DNA from: Apoda limacodes
Lineage: Eukaryota; Arthropoda; Insecta; Lepidoptera; Limacodidae
Assembly (NCBI GenBank): GCA_946406115.1
Contig: OX291552.1
Span: 1,612,001-1,676,000 of the forward strand
Length of the DNA stretch: 64,000 nucleotides
Direction of reading: 5' to 3'
Shown here one piece after another: positions 40,695 to 52,996 of the stretch (position 1 is the first letter of the stretch; each line of letters begins with the position of its first letter). The notes under the pieces are model-generated. The model was given only the letters and a program-made list of their open reading frames with translations, searched no databases and was not told where the DNA came from. A program made the translations under genes and the position numbers.

Positions 40695-40893
40695 CATAGT
40701 CATAGGTGTTATGGCGATTTTTGGGGTAAAATCGGTAAAATCATCACTTTGTGTTGGAAGCAAGCCGCTTTGCACAGTGATATTAGGGATCAAAATAAGC
40801 GTTTTTGCCGGCAGCGCCCAAAGTTTCATCCCTTAGGAATAGAGATGGCGCCACTTTCCAAAATAAAACCTTGAAAAATTCTACAAGCCGGAC
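40695..40893 (-). repeat. Left arm of a 2.6-kb-spaced inverted repeat
   Basis: Reverse complement of this block matches 43121-43301 with roughly 85-90% identity, sharing AAAGTGGCGCCATCTCTATTC, AAACTTTGGGCGCTGCCGGC, AAAAACGCTTATTTTG and CACTGTGCAAAGCGGCTTGC. It lies just downstream of the Mios exon. Confidence 0.85.
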
Positions 40894-41469
40894 AGATGCA
40901 CGGATTTTGCTGATTAATATGTCAATAGATAGATGTTTGGGATAAAATATACAATATCCCCCGTCAAGTTGGATTTTCGTAATAATTACTTATTCTACAA
41001 AGAAAAAAATATAAAAAAAAAAAATATTAAACAATTGTCGAAAATCCTTCCAGGAAGTTAAAAAAGTGGTTTTGGGATGCCTGGGGTAGAGTAATTCTTC
41101 AACTGTCAAGTTGAATTCTTTACACTGCCATAGAAAAGGTTGAAACGGTCACTCCTGTCAGTGTGAAAATTAACTGTCAGATGATTTCTCAACTTTACTG
41201 GGCGATAATCACTCGACGTGATTTGGAACATAGCCTTAATTGTATAAAAATAATGTATGAATAGGGTATTTTTTTTATTGCTTACATTATTATGATGTTA
41301 ATAACACGTTCGATGAAAATTTGATTGATTGAATTCCTGTCCTTCTACCTTCCCTTTCTTGTGTTTTGAGACTATTAGGTATGTACAGGTCCCATACTAG
41401 GTCTATCCTCTTGCAGTGAAATACTTGCACAAGATATTGAACTTTTGGTTTGAGATCAATTTAAGTGAT

Positions 41470-43072
41470 ATTCCTTAAACGTGGATGTTTTGCACAGAAG
41501 TAATCACTGCTTTTGCAAGTATATTGAGACCTCTGGAAACCCTCTCAGAAGAAGTAATGACTCAGTTGAAATGGTTTGTACTCATTTATTATCCACATTG
41601 TATAAGAATTACATATATGATTCAAATCTTAATTTTGGTCCCAGATTCACGTGCAAAGTGTATGATGCGAATACAGTGCACATTACTGTTAATGCGTCAT
41701 GCCTCAAAAAATAGGCTAGTGACAAGCCTCCCACCAATGTCAGCCGTCCTGCAAAAACATGCACTACGCGCAGCTTACCAAACGGGCCATATATGGGGAA
41801 ATTGTTTGCATTGGATGATGTGAGTGATGGACTCTCCAAGGTGATGGAGCGTGTGATCAACACACAGCTTTTGAGATACCTAGAAAAACACAACCTGATC
41901 AGTGACCGTCAATATGGCTTTCGCCATGGTCGCTCGACTGGTGACCTTCTAGTGTATCTCACACACCGATGGGCACCAGCCATTGAGAGTCAGGGGGAGG
42001 CATTAGCATGTAGCCTGGACATAGCCAAGGCGTTCAATCGGGTCTGGCACCGGGGTCTTCTATCGAAGTTGCCATCTTACGGTGTGCCCGAGGGTTTGTG
42101 GACATCAACAACATACATTGCTATGCAGATACACTGGAGACACTTTTTACACGGGTCGTGCAAACATCCCTCGTTCCGTTGTGGAGGAAAACCGTGGAGA
42201 ACTTGTGTCTCAAATCGAGACCACACTGTCCCAGGTCTCTGACTGGGGACGGGTAAACTTGGTCCGATTCAACCCTACAAAGACACAAGTGTGCGCCTTC
42301 ACCGCAAAGAAAACTCCATTCACTGTAGTCCCACAATTCCACAACACTCCCCTTTCCATCTCCAAGAGCGTTGGGATCCTTGGTGTCGACATCTCCAGCG
42401 ATGTTCAGTTCCGAGATCATTTACAAGATAAGGTGAAGCTTGCGTCCAAAAAAACTTGGTGTACTCAACAGAGTGAAGCAGTACTTCACGTCGGGGCAAA
42501 GGTTGTTACTTTACAAGTCGCAAGTCCGGCCCCATATGGAGTACTGCTGCCATCTCTGGGCAGGTGCACCCGGATACCAGCTTGGCCCTTTTGACTCGGT
42601 TCAACGACGGGCTGTGAGAATTGTCGACGATTCCAAACTCACTTGCGGTATCGAGCCCTTAAGTCTGAGGAGAGACTTTGCCTCACTGTGTGTGTTCTAC
42701 CACTTGTACAATGGGTTGTGTTCTGAGGAATTGTTCGAAATGATGCCCACGGCTACTTTCTACTATCGCACCGCTCGCCATCGACAGGGAATTCATTCTA
42801 CACTTTAGAACCTAAATGGTCGCGTACAGTGCGGTTTCAGAGAAACTTCCTCCCGCGAACGCTTAAGTTGCGGAATGAGCTCACTGCCAAGGTTTTCTGC
42901 AAGGACTACAGTATGGAGTTTTTCAAGAAAGAAGTTATTAGATTTCTGAAGGGTCGGCAACGCGCAAGTGATACCCCTGGTGTTGCAAGCGTCCATAGGC
43001 TACGGTGACCGCTTACCATCAGGCGGACGGTAAGCTTGTTTGCCACCTTAGTCGTATATTAAAAAAAAAAAC
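41470..43072 (+). mobile_element. LINE-A copy with RT core deletion, joined to another LINE fragment
   Basis: 41470-41800 carries RT N-terminal sequence of a different LINE (SNLNFGPRFTC, VYDANTVHITVN, LKK). From about 41805 it is LINE-A: LSKVMERVINTQLLRYLEKH, QYGFRHGRSTGDLLVYLTHR, SLDIAKAFNRVWHRG, where AFNR replaces AFDR. At PEGLW (42100) it jumps to the DINNIHCYAD segment, so the GVPQGS block is deleted. After a frameshift, KLGVLNRVKQYFTSG to the ORF end (42808) follows, then the LINE-A 3' end and a poly(A) at 43062-43072. It sits between the arms of the inverted repeat at 40695/43121. Confidence 0.85.
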
Positions 43073-43120
43073 ATTGTAATAATGTAAGTAATAAAAAAAT
43101 ACCCTATTCATAAATTTTTT

Positions 43121-43301
43121 TCCGTCAGGCTTGTAGAGTTTTTTAAAGTTTTATTTTGGGAAGTGGCGCCATCTCTATTCCTAATGGACGAAACTTTGGG
43201 CGCTGCCGGCAAAAACGCTTATTTTGGTTTCTACCATCACTGTGCAAAGCGGCTTGCTTCCATCACAAAGTGCAGCTTTTTTTCATAACACCTATGACTA
43301 T
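43121..43301 (+). repeat. Right arm of the inverted repeat
   Basis: Inverted partner of 40695-40893; see that entry. Together the arms enclose the LINE-A/LINE chimera and 570 bp of unassigned AT-rich DNA. Confidence 0.85.
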
Positions 43302-43344
43302 CAACAAAATATATGGTTATGGGGACACTACAAATTTATACAAC

Positions 43345-43460
43345 ATTTCGAAAAAGTGGTGGAGGTGGACTGGATGTGGAAGGCAGAGAACCGGGAGAAA
43401 TGGCGCGCCATAGAGGAGGCTTAAGTCCAGCAGTGGACCAATATAAGCTGATATGATGTA
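43345..43460 (+). mobile_element. RTE-like LINE 3' end
   Basis: Reads VEVDWMWKAENREKWRAIEE, A, stop, then VQQW in the following bases. The pattern 'A.NRE.WR..EEA.VQQW' is the usual C-terminus of RTE-type ORFs in insects. It is too short to place in a family and differs from the RTE at 13113. Confidence 0.65.
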
Positions 43461-43559
43461 CTAATCATAACCAAATCAAGCGAAAAAACTATAAAAATAT
43501 TATAAGGGTAAGGGTTGTATTTGCCCTTGCCTTTAGTTACTCTGACCGCTAATATTATA

Positions 43560-43990
43560 AATGAGCAATTCTCGTATATATTATACATACAATCTGAATC
43601 TCGGAAATGGCTTCAACGATTTTCATGTAATTTAGTATGCAGGTGGTTTTTGGGGTGATATCTTATACCTTTTAACAAGCAATTCTTGTATATATGTATA
43701 TTTATTTAATCCTAAACGGCTCTAACAATATTCATGACATTTAGTTTGCAGGAGGTTTCGGCGGCTATAAATCGATCTAGCTAGGTTTCATTTTTAGAAA
43801 ACATCGATTTATCCATGTTTTCAGGTCATGATAAAGTGAAAAATATGACTCTTCCTGACATCTATTGGCGATTAGTAATACTATTATTTTTACCAATACA
43901 GCAACGCTAAAGCTACTTGACAATAGATGGGGTTGTTGAGCAGAGCTCGGTCTTCCAGGTATTTTTTTTTTAAATTTCCTAAAATTTTCC
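43560..43990 (+). repeat. Dispersed repeat (AATTCTTGTATATATGTATA type)
   Basis: Two related halves, beginning GAGCAATTCTCGTATATAT (43563) and AAGCAATTCTTGTATATATG (43676), each followed by an ACGGCT/ATGGCTTC-A-ACGATTTTCATG-like block. The second half continues through the ATCGATTTAT and TCAGGTCATGATAAAGTGAA blocks shared with 17460-17765. Non-coding. Confidence 0.6.
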
Positions 43991-44039
43991 TGCAATCTGT
44001 CTAGTGGACGTTGAGCTGGATTTTATATATTTGAGTGTA

Positions 44040-45415
44040 CAGGGGTGCATGGTACAATATCCAGTGATATGTCCATTTGGTGGGTCTTGAGGAGCTCGTC
44101 TTTTTAGTCTTGTGAATGTTTATTTTGGTTGGTTGCTCATTAAGTTTCTTGCCACCTAGTTAGGATGAATTAGTATTCTTTTAGACAATTTCTAAGTTGC
44201 ATTGAAGATATTTATTGTTTATATACCATGGTGCTCCGGCTATCATTCGCAAGCATTTTGACTGAAACCCTTAGTATTCCTATGTTAGATGTAGATGCTT
44301 AGAGTGAATTGCACATTAACAATCCATTTGTGCTCTGATGGTCTTATATTATTTTAGGCTCTAAAATCCAGAATTTGGTGCCTCTTAAGGTGTTTTACTT
44401 TGGGTCATTCAGTGAGCTGCACAGCCAGTTGCTTGGTTCCCTACAGTTGCCAGCCATAAGTCCAGACTGGTTTGAGGATGCACTTGTACAAGAGGAGTTT
44501 GTTTTCCACTGCAAGATAAGGTTATGTGTTTTTTCCAGGTGATTTGCCTGTCTAGATGGACTCCCAAGTATCGGACATTATCTGCTTGGGGTATTTTTAT
44601 CTTTTTAGTTCTCCCTCAGGACACTTAGTGTAAAAGTCACTTGAACTGATTTAGATTCATTTGCTTTTATTTTCCAGTCTTTCAACCAATTTGAAACATC
44701 ATCCATAGTTCATTGCAGTTTTGCAGATGCTCCACCAGCAGTTTTGGCGACAGCAAGTACCGCGCTATCGTTCGCGAACATTCCCATGAGGATGTCTCCT
44801 GTGTTTGGTAGGTCTGAGGTGTATAAAAGATAAAGTATTGGTACCAAAACACTGCCCTGTGGGACACCAGCTTTTATTTTGTGGAGGCTTGTATTATTAT
44901 CTCCATATATGAAGTGAAAATGTCTGCCACTAACGTATGAATTAATAAAAAGATAGTAGTTAATAGCTAAATTTTTACAAATTTTTATAGTAGTCCGTCA
45001 TGCCAGACACGCTCGAAGACCTGGGATATATCCAAGAATACTGCAACTTGTTCTATGGTGCCATTTGCTTGCCCGAAACCAAATTGGTGCTGTAGAATGA
45101 ACTTTGCAGCCATGATTTCTGGTGTAATATGATTTAGAAAGAGTGTTTCCAGTACTTTGGGTAGAGCAGGAAGTAGGCTGATCGGACGGTAAGATTTGAC
45201 GTCAGAGGGGTCCTTGCTTAGTTTAGGATGATAATAATTTCTGCAACTTTCCACTGGGGTTGTATATAGTTCTTCAAAAGACATGTGTTAATTTTTGTTA
45301 GGAATGTAATGCCAACCTCTGGTAGCTCCTTCAAAATCTTGGCAGTGATTAAATCATACCCAGGAGCCTTGTGGATGTTCAGTTTACTGATGATTTTTAG
45401 TACTTTTTGGTAATT
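44040..45415 (-). mobile_element. LINE-E (Jockey-like), RT relic
   Basis: Minus strand from 45415 leftward: LNIHKAPGYDLITAKILKEL, DVKSYRPISLLPALPKVLE, LQHQFGFGQANGTIEQV, VFLDISQVFERVWHDGLL (open 45284-44985), then, in broken frames, AGVPQGSVL-like sequence near 44850-44870 and FANDSAVLAVA near 44760-44790. The order and motifs are those of a Jockey-clade reverse transcriptase of a family different from LINE-B. Both catalytic boxes are altered or frameshifted. Its upstream end is cut at 45416 by a dispersed repeat. Confidence 0.75.
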
Positions 45416-45560
45416 TTTTAGGGTTCCGTAGTCAACAAGGAACCCTTATAGTTTCGCCATGTCCGTCCGTCTGTCGGTGGCTTAGTTCAAAAACTACTAC
45501 GAGAAAGCTGCAATTTGGCAGGGATATACACATTGATCAAGCCGACAAAGTGGTAGAATA
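45416..45560 (+). repeat. Dispersed repeat (AGGGTTCCGTAGTCAACAAGG type)
   Basis: Contains TTAGGGTTCCGTAGTCAAC, GGAACCCTTATAGTTTCGCC, TGTCCGTCCGTCTGTC and AAAACTACTACGAGAAAGCTG, hallmark words of a common lepidopteran non-coding repeat. It inserted into or truncated LINE-E. Confidence 0.7.
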
Positions 45561-46635
45561 AAATAAAATACACGTAAATAGGGGACGTAATTTTTTTTAC
45601 TCGTCTACCCCATCGTGTGGGGATAGGAATTCCAAAAACATTGGTGGTATGCAGAGAGTTCTTTTTTTAATTTAGGGCTCCGTTTGCTTTAAAGTACAAA
45701 TTTTTGTTAGAGTCATGTGTCCCCCCTCTACCAGCAAAAGTGTAGTATTTGGAAATGTAAAAAAAATTACGGTGGTAGTACAAATTCCATTATGGTTACT
45801 TAAATGAAGTAGTACATCTGTAAAACAGGTATAAATGCTTGAAATATTCACAGAATATTTAGTTATATTGTTCCGGATAGCCACTTCAAACAGGTACATT
45901 GTTGACCAATAAGTATTTCAGTGAAAAGTGCAAGTGTTCTGATTTAATAGTTTTCATTTGGTAAATAGTAAATTCTTATAGTATATTGTATCAAACTAAT
46001 GTGACAGTGTAAAAATAGGTATTTCTAAACGTGTTCATTTACGTTTCGAGTTTATGTAAATTTGCTATGTAAGTTTATAATAGACCACATTTATAACCGC
46101 GTGCTTTGATTGGTCGAAGCGATGTGAATTTTTGATCGTAAAAGCAATAGGTTAAAGAGCGCCTGGCGCGCCGCGCGAACTTTGTGCATAGTTTATCAGA
46201 ATCTGTTTTATGTCGAAAACTTCTAAAATCAAATAACTTGGCTAATTTGTAATGTATTTGTATGAAAATTATATGATAGCTAACCTCTACGTTATAGTTT
46301 CAAAATATGTATATTTTGTTAAGATTATGTGACAATAAACCATTAAAATAGCCGCTTTTCACTGCCCGACGTACCAAAAAGATAGACGAATACAGACCGA
46401 CCGACCTATTTCAGTTGATTTTTAATTGTTATAGAAATAAATTTAATGTTTTAAGGTTTTTTTTATGTTATAAATAAATATAGTTTAGTAGTATGTAATT
46501 AGGTATAAGGATGTAAATAGTTAATTGTAAAAATTAATAATAAAAGTTTGTGGCGAGCGTACGGAGCGGGGCGTCGGTGGAGTACTGGACGGGAGGTAGC
46601 ATCATATAAAATAGAACGAGATTTCCGTATAGATT
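45561..46635. other. No recognisable gene
   Basis: AT-rich sequence. An inverted CCAAT-type word (GATTGGTCGAAGC, 46108-46120) and a small GC-rich patch (46162-46178) were noted but no promoter or exon can be supported. GGCGAGCGTACGGAGCGGGG at 46552 is an isolated GC-rich tract. Confidence 0.3.
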
Positions 46636-48152
46636 CAAAAGCGCCTCACTCTTCCCCTTCTCTGCCTCCTAGTAGCGATCTTTAACGCTGCTATCGAACA
46701 TTGCATCTTTCCTTCTCAATGGAAAGATGCAATTGTTATAGGCATCCATAAGCCAGGCAAAGCTCGTACTGAGCCGTCCTCCTATCGCCCCATAAGTTTA
46801 CTAAAGGCCCTTGGTAAACTCTATGAACGCCTCCTCCTCGCTCGCCTACGGAACGCTATCTCTATCTCCAGAGGCATTTTAATAGACGAGCAGTTCGGTT
46901 TCCGTGTCAAACACTCATGCGTCCATCAAGTCCTCCGCATAACGGAACATATTCTTACTGGCTTCCAACCAGCCTGGTCTTACCTAATAAGACCCGTCAC
47001 ACGGGCGCTGTCTTCTTCGATGTAGCGAAAGCTTTCGACAAAGTCTGGCACAACGGTTTAATTTTTAAACTGTACAACTTTCAGTTGCCAGATCGTCTCG
47101 TGCTCATCGAGACTATTTGTCGAATCGTAGCTTTCGCTACAAAGTTGAAGGCACTCTCTCTTCCCCCCGTCCCATAGAAGCAGGAGTCCCGCAAGGGTCC
47201 GTGCTCGCCCCCATCTTGTACCTTCTGTACACTAACGATATCACTAAAACGATAGGTACCCATCTAGCCCTTTTTGCGGACGATACCGCTCTCTATACCA
47301 CCGATAGGCAAGTGAGTCGAATCACTAAGAGACTCCAACCCGCTATCACCGCCCTAGGCGAATGGTTTCGGAAATGGAGAATCGAGGTGAATCCCGACAA
47401 AAGCTCTGCCGTCCTCTTTACCTTAGGCTGCCCTCCGCGGCCACCTCCCCTTTCTCTCTTCGGTCGTGCCATTCCCTGGCAAAATAAGACCAAATATCTC
47501 GGGGTGACCATGGATAGTCGTTTGAACTTCCACGCTTACACCAAAATAGTCAGAGATCGAGCCGCTTTTGTCCTCGGTCGTCTTTATCCCATGATAGGCA
47601 AGTACAGTAAGATGTCGCTTAGAAATAAGCTAAATCTTTACACAACTTGTATCCGCCCCATAGTAGCTTATGCTAGTATAAATAATACAAACTCCGGACC
47701 CACCAAAACCGCTTTCTCAGAGCGGCCTCTGGAGCCTCTTTATACGTCCGCAATGCGGACCTACACAGAGACTTTGAACTCCCCACGATTCCCCAATATT
47801 TTAAAGACTTGGCAGTCCGCTTTTTCGAGCGTACGCAAAATCACCCGAATCGATTAATCGTGCAATCCACGACGTATCATCCCCCCGATCGACCCGGCCA
47901 CGGTCGTAAAACTATAGTTAGGCGGCCTCGGCACGTACTAACGGCCCCAGATGACGATCTCGCTGTCCGGATAGCAAGATTAGTCTCTAAGACCTCCCCA
48001 AATAGGGCCTCCCTCCAAACACGACGCCCACGTCCCCGGGTTCGTCGGCGCCCGCAAGGATACACGAGGTATCAAAGAGTGCCGGGGCGCTTCTCGCCCC
48101 CACTCAATCGCAACCGTACCCGCGTAACGGAGAACTCCCCTCCTGGCGGTGA
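46636..48152 (+). mobile_element. LINE-B (Jockey clade) internal fragment
   Basis: Starts inside the RT (CGCCTCACTCTTCCCCTTCT) and ends abruptly at GGAGAACTCCCCTCCTGGCGG without the 3' UTR. Here the catalytic boxes are intact: GVPQGSVLAPILYLLYTNDI and LALFADDTALY in the 246-codon frame 47117-47857. Two lesions break the ORF: an indel near 46975-46990 and a small deletion at 47675-47700 (ASINNT where other copies have VVFALSKRNLHK). It abuts a LINE-C fragment at 48156 with no spacer. Confidence 0.88.
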
Positions 48153-48155
48153 AAA

Positions 48156-49240
48156 ACCATAATTTCTGTGATTGCTCCCCAACTAGCTATAATATTAAAT
48201 AGATCTATTGATTGTGGTGTATTTCCTGATTTAATGAAATACAGTAAAATTATTCCTACATTTAAATCAGGTAGTACTACTGACCTCTCTAACTTTAGAC
48301 CTATCTCTATACTACCTGTTTTCAGTAAAATCTTTGAAGAACTGATCTTAAAATGAGTAGTCATTTTACTTTACAACTGACTTGCAAACAGTTTGGGTTC
48401 ACAAAAGGTCGGTCGACAACCGACGCTGGCGTTGAGCTTATTTAGCACATATTTGATGCTTGGGAGGATTCAATGGATGCCTTGGGTGTTTTTTGTGATC
48501 TATGCAAGGCATTTGATTGAGTCCAACATGAAACCCTAATTAAGAAATTTCAACACTATGGTATTAGGGGTACTGCACTTAAACTCATTAGCTCGTACCT
48601 GGACAATAGGATTGAGACAGTTGATATAAATGGGAAGCGCGCCCCTGGATCTAAAATTAAAATGGGCGTTCCACAGGGCTCCATCCTGGGGCCATTCCTA
48701 TTTCTTATATACATTAATGATCTGCCGGAGGTCGTTAAAAACAATCACGAGATAGTGTTGTTTGCAGATGACTCATCACTTTTGTTCAGAGTTAATCTGC
48801 CGGAGGTCGTTAAAAACAATCACGAGATAGTGTTGTTTGCAGATGACTCATCACTTTTGTTTAGAGTTAAAAGACGCGAAACAGTTCTAGGTAATGTAAA
48901 CAACTGTCTGTCTAAAGATGTCCAGTGGTTCAATATGAATAATTTGCTTTTAAACAGTAAGAAAACCAAATGTATTAAATTCTTAACGCCAAATGTTAGT
49001 CAAGTATGAACCAGTGTACTTATAAATGGGGAGCAATCTGTGGTATCCTATTATGGGGTCACGCAGCTGATATACAGACATTATTTGTACTACTTTGTAA
49101 TAGACACTCTTTAAGGGATAAATTTAATGAGATCAATATACTAACTTTACCTAAGACCATAAGAATATTAATCTTTTTTAAAAAAATAGTGATGTTTATA
49201 ATCGAAATACAAGATATAGACACAAACTGGCTCTGATCCA
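48156..49240 (+). mobile_element. LINE-C-related fragment with in-frame duplicated FADD box
   Basis: A diverged relative of LINE-C: CGVFPDLMKYSKIIPTFKSG, FRPISILPVFSKIFEELIL, stop, degraded palm region, then MGVPQGSILGPFLFLIYIND (48662). A 75-bp direct duplication (48722-48796 and 48797-48871) repeats LPEVVKNNHEIVLFADDSSL in frame, so the 115-codon frame to 49009 carries the catalytic FADD motif twice. After a deletion of the middle, RHSLRDKF and NILTL remain. No 3' end is present. Confidence 0.85.
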
Positions 49241-49344
49241 CACAAAGCAGGGTGGGAGCGCGAACCTTGACGCAAACGTATCTGAGCCAGTGGCAGCTGC
49301 GCTCATAAACGAGCGCCGCGCCGCACACTGGAACGAAAAACTTT

Positions 49345-52300
49345 TTTTATACCACTAAGGTGGCAAACAAGCCTACGGTCCGCCTGATGGTAAGCGGTCA
49401 CCGTAGCCTATGGACGCTTGCAACACTAGGGGCATCACTCGCGCGTTGCCGACCCTTCAGAAATCTAATAACTTCTTTTTTGAAGAACCCCATACTGTAG
49501 TCCTTAGAGAAAACCTTGGCAGGGAGCTCATTCCACAACCCAAGGGTTCGCGGGAGGAAGTTTCTCTGAAACCGCACTGTACGCGACCATTTTGGTTCCA
49601 AAGTGTGAGAATGAATTCCCTGTCGATGGCGAGCGGTGCGATGGTAGAAAGTAGCCGTGTGCATCATTTCGAACAATTCCTCAGAATACAACCGATTGTA
49701 CAAGCGGTAGAACACACACAGGGAGGCGAAGTCTCTCCTCAGACTTAAGGGCTCGATACCGCAAGTGAGTTTGGGATCATCAACAATTCTCACAGCCCGT
49801 CGTTGAACCGAGTCAAAAGGGCCAAGCTGGTATCCGGGTGCACCCGCCCAGAGATGGCAGCAGGACTCCATATGGGGCCGGACTTGCGATTTGTAAAGTA
49901 GCAACTTTTGCCCCGACGTGAAGTACTGCTTCGCTCTGTTGAGTACACCAAGTTTTTTGGACGCCAGCTTTACCTTGTCTAGCAAATTATCTCGGAACTG
50001 AACATCGCTGGAGATGTCAACGCCAAGGATCCCAATGCTCTTGGAGATGGAGAGGGGAGTGTTCTGGAATTGTGGGACTACAGTGAATGGGGTTTTCTAA
50101 GCGGTGAACGCGCAGACTTGTGTCTTTGAAGGGCTGAATCGGACCAAGTTTTCCCGCCCCCAGTCAGAGACCTTGGACAGACCGATCTCGATTTGAGACA
50201 CAAGTTCTTCACGCTTTTCCTCCACAACGGAACGTGGGATGCTTGCACGGCCCGTGTAATAAGCGTCTCCAGTACTGTCATCTGCATAGCAATGTATGTT
50301 GTTGATGTCCAGCATATCATTGATGTGCAGTAGAAACAGCGTAGGAGACAGCACAGAGCCTTGCGGGACACGAGCATTAATGTCCATGCTATCAGAGCAA
50401 CTACCGTCAACTACGGCTCATATGCTTCTGCTGGACAAAAAGCTGGCCACCCATTTGCACAAACCCTCAAGCACTCCGTAAGAAAGCAACTTCGATAGAA
50501 GACCCCGGTGCCAGACCCGATCGAACGCCTTCGCTATGTCTAGGCTACATGCCAATGCCTCCCCCTGACTCTCAATGGCTAGTGCCCATCGGTGTGTGAG
50601 ATACACTAGAAGGTCACCAGTTGAGCGACCGTGGTGAAAGCCATATTGACGGTCACTGATCAGGTCGTGTTTTTCTAGGTATCTCAAAAGCTGTGCGTTG
50701 ATCACACGCTCCATCACCTTGGAGAGGAGAGAGGTTATAGCGATAGGCCTGTAATTCGATGGATCTGATCTATCGCCCTTTTTGGGCACCGGGTGCACAT
50801 TCGCAGTCTTCCATGAAGACGGAAATTGCCTAGTGTGGTAGCAAAGCGTGAAGAGGCGCGTGAGTACAGGACATAACTCAGGAGCACACTGCTTAAGCAC
50901 CACTGCTGGTATGCCGTCTGGCCCACTCGACTTATGAACGTCTAGGGTAAGCAACGCCCGCCGGACCTCGCGCTGTGTTATAGAGATTTCCGGCATGGTC
51001 TTACCGCACCACGGTAAAGTAGGTGGTACAGCGCCTTTGTCGTTCGCATTCGAGTTAGAGGCAAAGAGACTGCCCAATAGATCGGCTTTCTCTTTTGCAC
51101 TGTGGGCCAAGTCACCATCGGTCTTTCGCAATGGTGTTTATGACGACTGGCAGAAGTTCCCCTCGGCAGCTTTAGCAAGCGACCAGAAAGCACGACTCCC
51201 AGAAGGATAGCTCGCAAGTCGCCCACCTATTTTGCCGATGAATTGGAATTTTGCTCTGGCAGTTGCTTTCTTACTAAACCTCGAGGCAGCATTTAATTTG
51301 CGTTTTAACTCAGAAATATTCGGATCCTTATTATTACGAGCCGTAGTCCAAGCCTCATATGCAGTTTGCTTAAGAATTTTAGCTTCTCTGCAAGACCTAT
51401 TAAACCACGGTTGTTTTTTGACGCCGGCAGCTACTCGCAGGTTAGGAATGAAACATTCCATACCAGCAAGGATTGTCTCAGTGACTGCGGCTGCGCAGAC
51501 GTCAGGATCTTCTGAGCTATAGCAGATCTGCCTCCACGGGTACGATGCATAAAATTCTCGCAATCCATCCCAGTCTGCCGACTTATAATGCCACGACGCC
51601 AATTAGTTGGCCCAGAAGGATCAGGTTGTGTGCATGACATTTGAGTCCGGACGAGACAGTGGTCCGAGGAGCCAAGAGGCGCATCCACTGAGACGGAGTA
51701 TCCATCCGGACGTGTAGTCAGCAGAAGGTCCAGTAAGGAGCTTGTATGGTCCTCTATATCTGGTATTCTCGTTGGAGAAAGTACCAGCTGAGAGAATCCA
51801 CAGGTCAGAGCAAATTCATGAGCAGATATCCCTGCATAGTTATTGGTTCGAAAACTGAGCGACTCACGATGGTGGGCGTTAAAGTCTCCCAAAATAACTA
51901 ATTCTGCTGTAGGATATTGCTCTAGAACTTTGTCAGTCGTCAAACTCAGGTGCGTGAAGAGTCGAGTTACGTCCGTGTCACCGCTATGAGACCTGTTTAG
52001 GCACGCATAGATACGACTGTGGCCCCCATGATCTACGCGCACCCACAATATCGACAGGTCCCTGTCTTCAAGGCTATGAGGTCGGCGACAGCAGATATCC
52101 TCCCGGACGAACATACATACACCGGCACGACTCAAAAAATTGTGCTCGAGTTTGTAGCCGGGATAACGAAGGTATGATGTGTCGGCCGGGCAGGATATCT
52201 GCGTCTCCGTTAGAAAAAGAATGGTTGGCTGCGCAGTCTCGAGATGGTGATGGACTGCGTTAAGATTTGCGTGAATACCCCTTATGTTGCAAAAATCCAC

Positions 52301-52966
52301 ATTATATGTGGATGGAGTAGCCGCTGTCAAAACTCTTTTCTTTTTTCTGTTCCTGTCCATTTTGTTTGAAGTTACTTAGACTAAGGATGAGGATTCACTG
52401 CACAGACAGCTTAGAAGACAAAAAGTTGCGGTACTAAGACTGCCGAAGCTCAACACAGATGATACGGTTGCTGGCACGGCGGGCGGAAGGGCCCCTGATC
52501 CCCCTCTGTTGTAGTAGCCGGGTCCACTCCGGTCTCCTTCTCCGGCACGACTACTACTTCAGAGACTTTACACAGGTTGGCGGATCAGCCTCCCAGGGCG
52601 GAGATTAAGTGATCCCTGGGTTCGGGAACCCGTTCAACCTGCGGGCGGCCAGCGGTCAGCCGTTTCATCAGGTCTCCCTGACCGCCGAACCAGCACCCCG
52701 CGTCTACGCCAAACAATGACAGCAACAAGCACCGTCGGTCCTCCGCTGTTCGTGCAGCGAATCCTCAAAGAGAGAGCTCTGGCAACCTGACTCACCGCCA
52801 GGAACACAACACTACTCAATGTTAGTGTTATTGTGGCCGCGGTTTTCTGTAAGGTGGAGGTACTTCCCCAGTTCGGGCCGCTCATTCGAGCAAGTACTCG
52901 CTATGCCCCGCTTTATTTGTTCGGGCAGCTTATTCGAGCGAGTACTTGCAGTGCCCTACCTCTCTT
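49345..52966 (-). mobile_element. LINE-A, full-length but disabled copy
   Basis: Minus strand. The 5' end (52966) has two 48-bp-spaced promoter-like monomers, a GC-rich leader, then an EN/RT ORF broken by frameshifts: EN 52360-51431 (FCNIRGI, FLTETQ, LGDFNAHH, GSSDHCLV), linker 51602-51138, RT 51131-50418 (NYRPIAITSLLSKV, QYGFHHGRS, AKAFDRVW), 50387-50097 (RVPQGSVLSPTLF where other copies have GVPQGS, CYADDSTG), C-terminus 49985-49398. The 3' end is the conserved GGCAAACAAGCC / ACCTTAGTGG region. Flanking AAAAACTTT at 49336-49344 and 52967-52975 fits a 9-bp target-site duplication, so the copy is complete at both ends. No separate ORF1 was recognised. CR1-like placement is tentative. Confidence 0.88.
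52871..52956 (-). promoter_or_regulatory. Duplicated 5' monomers of LINE-A
   Basis: GTTCGGGC-GCT-ATTCGAGC-AGTACT-GC occurs at 52871-52908 and again at 52919-52956, 48 bp apart. Tandem 5' units are the form internal promoters take in several LINE families. The fragment at 27710-27835 has a single such unit. Confidence 0.5.
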
Positions 52967-52996
52967 AAAAACTTTCAAAGACATAGGACTTGGCTC

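Noticed and set aside
45672..45899. 75-codon minus-strand frame
   Set aside because: No motif, no splice signals and AT-rich composition like random sequence.
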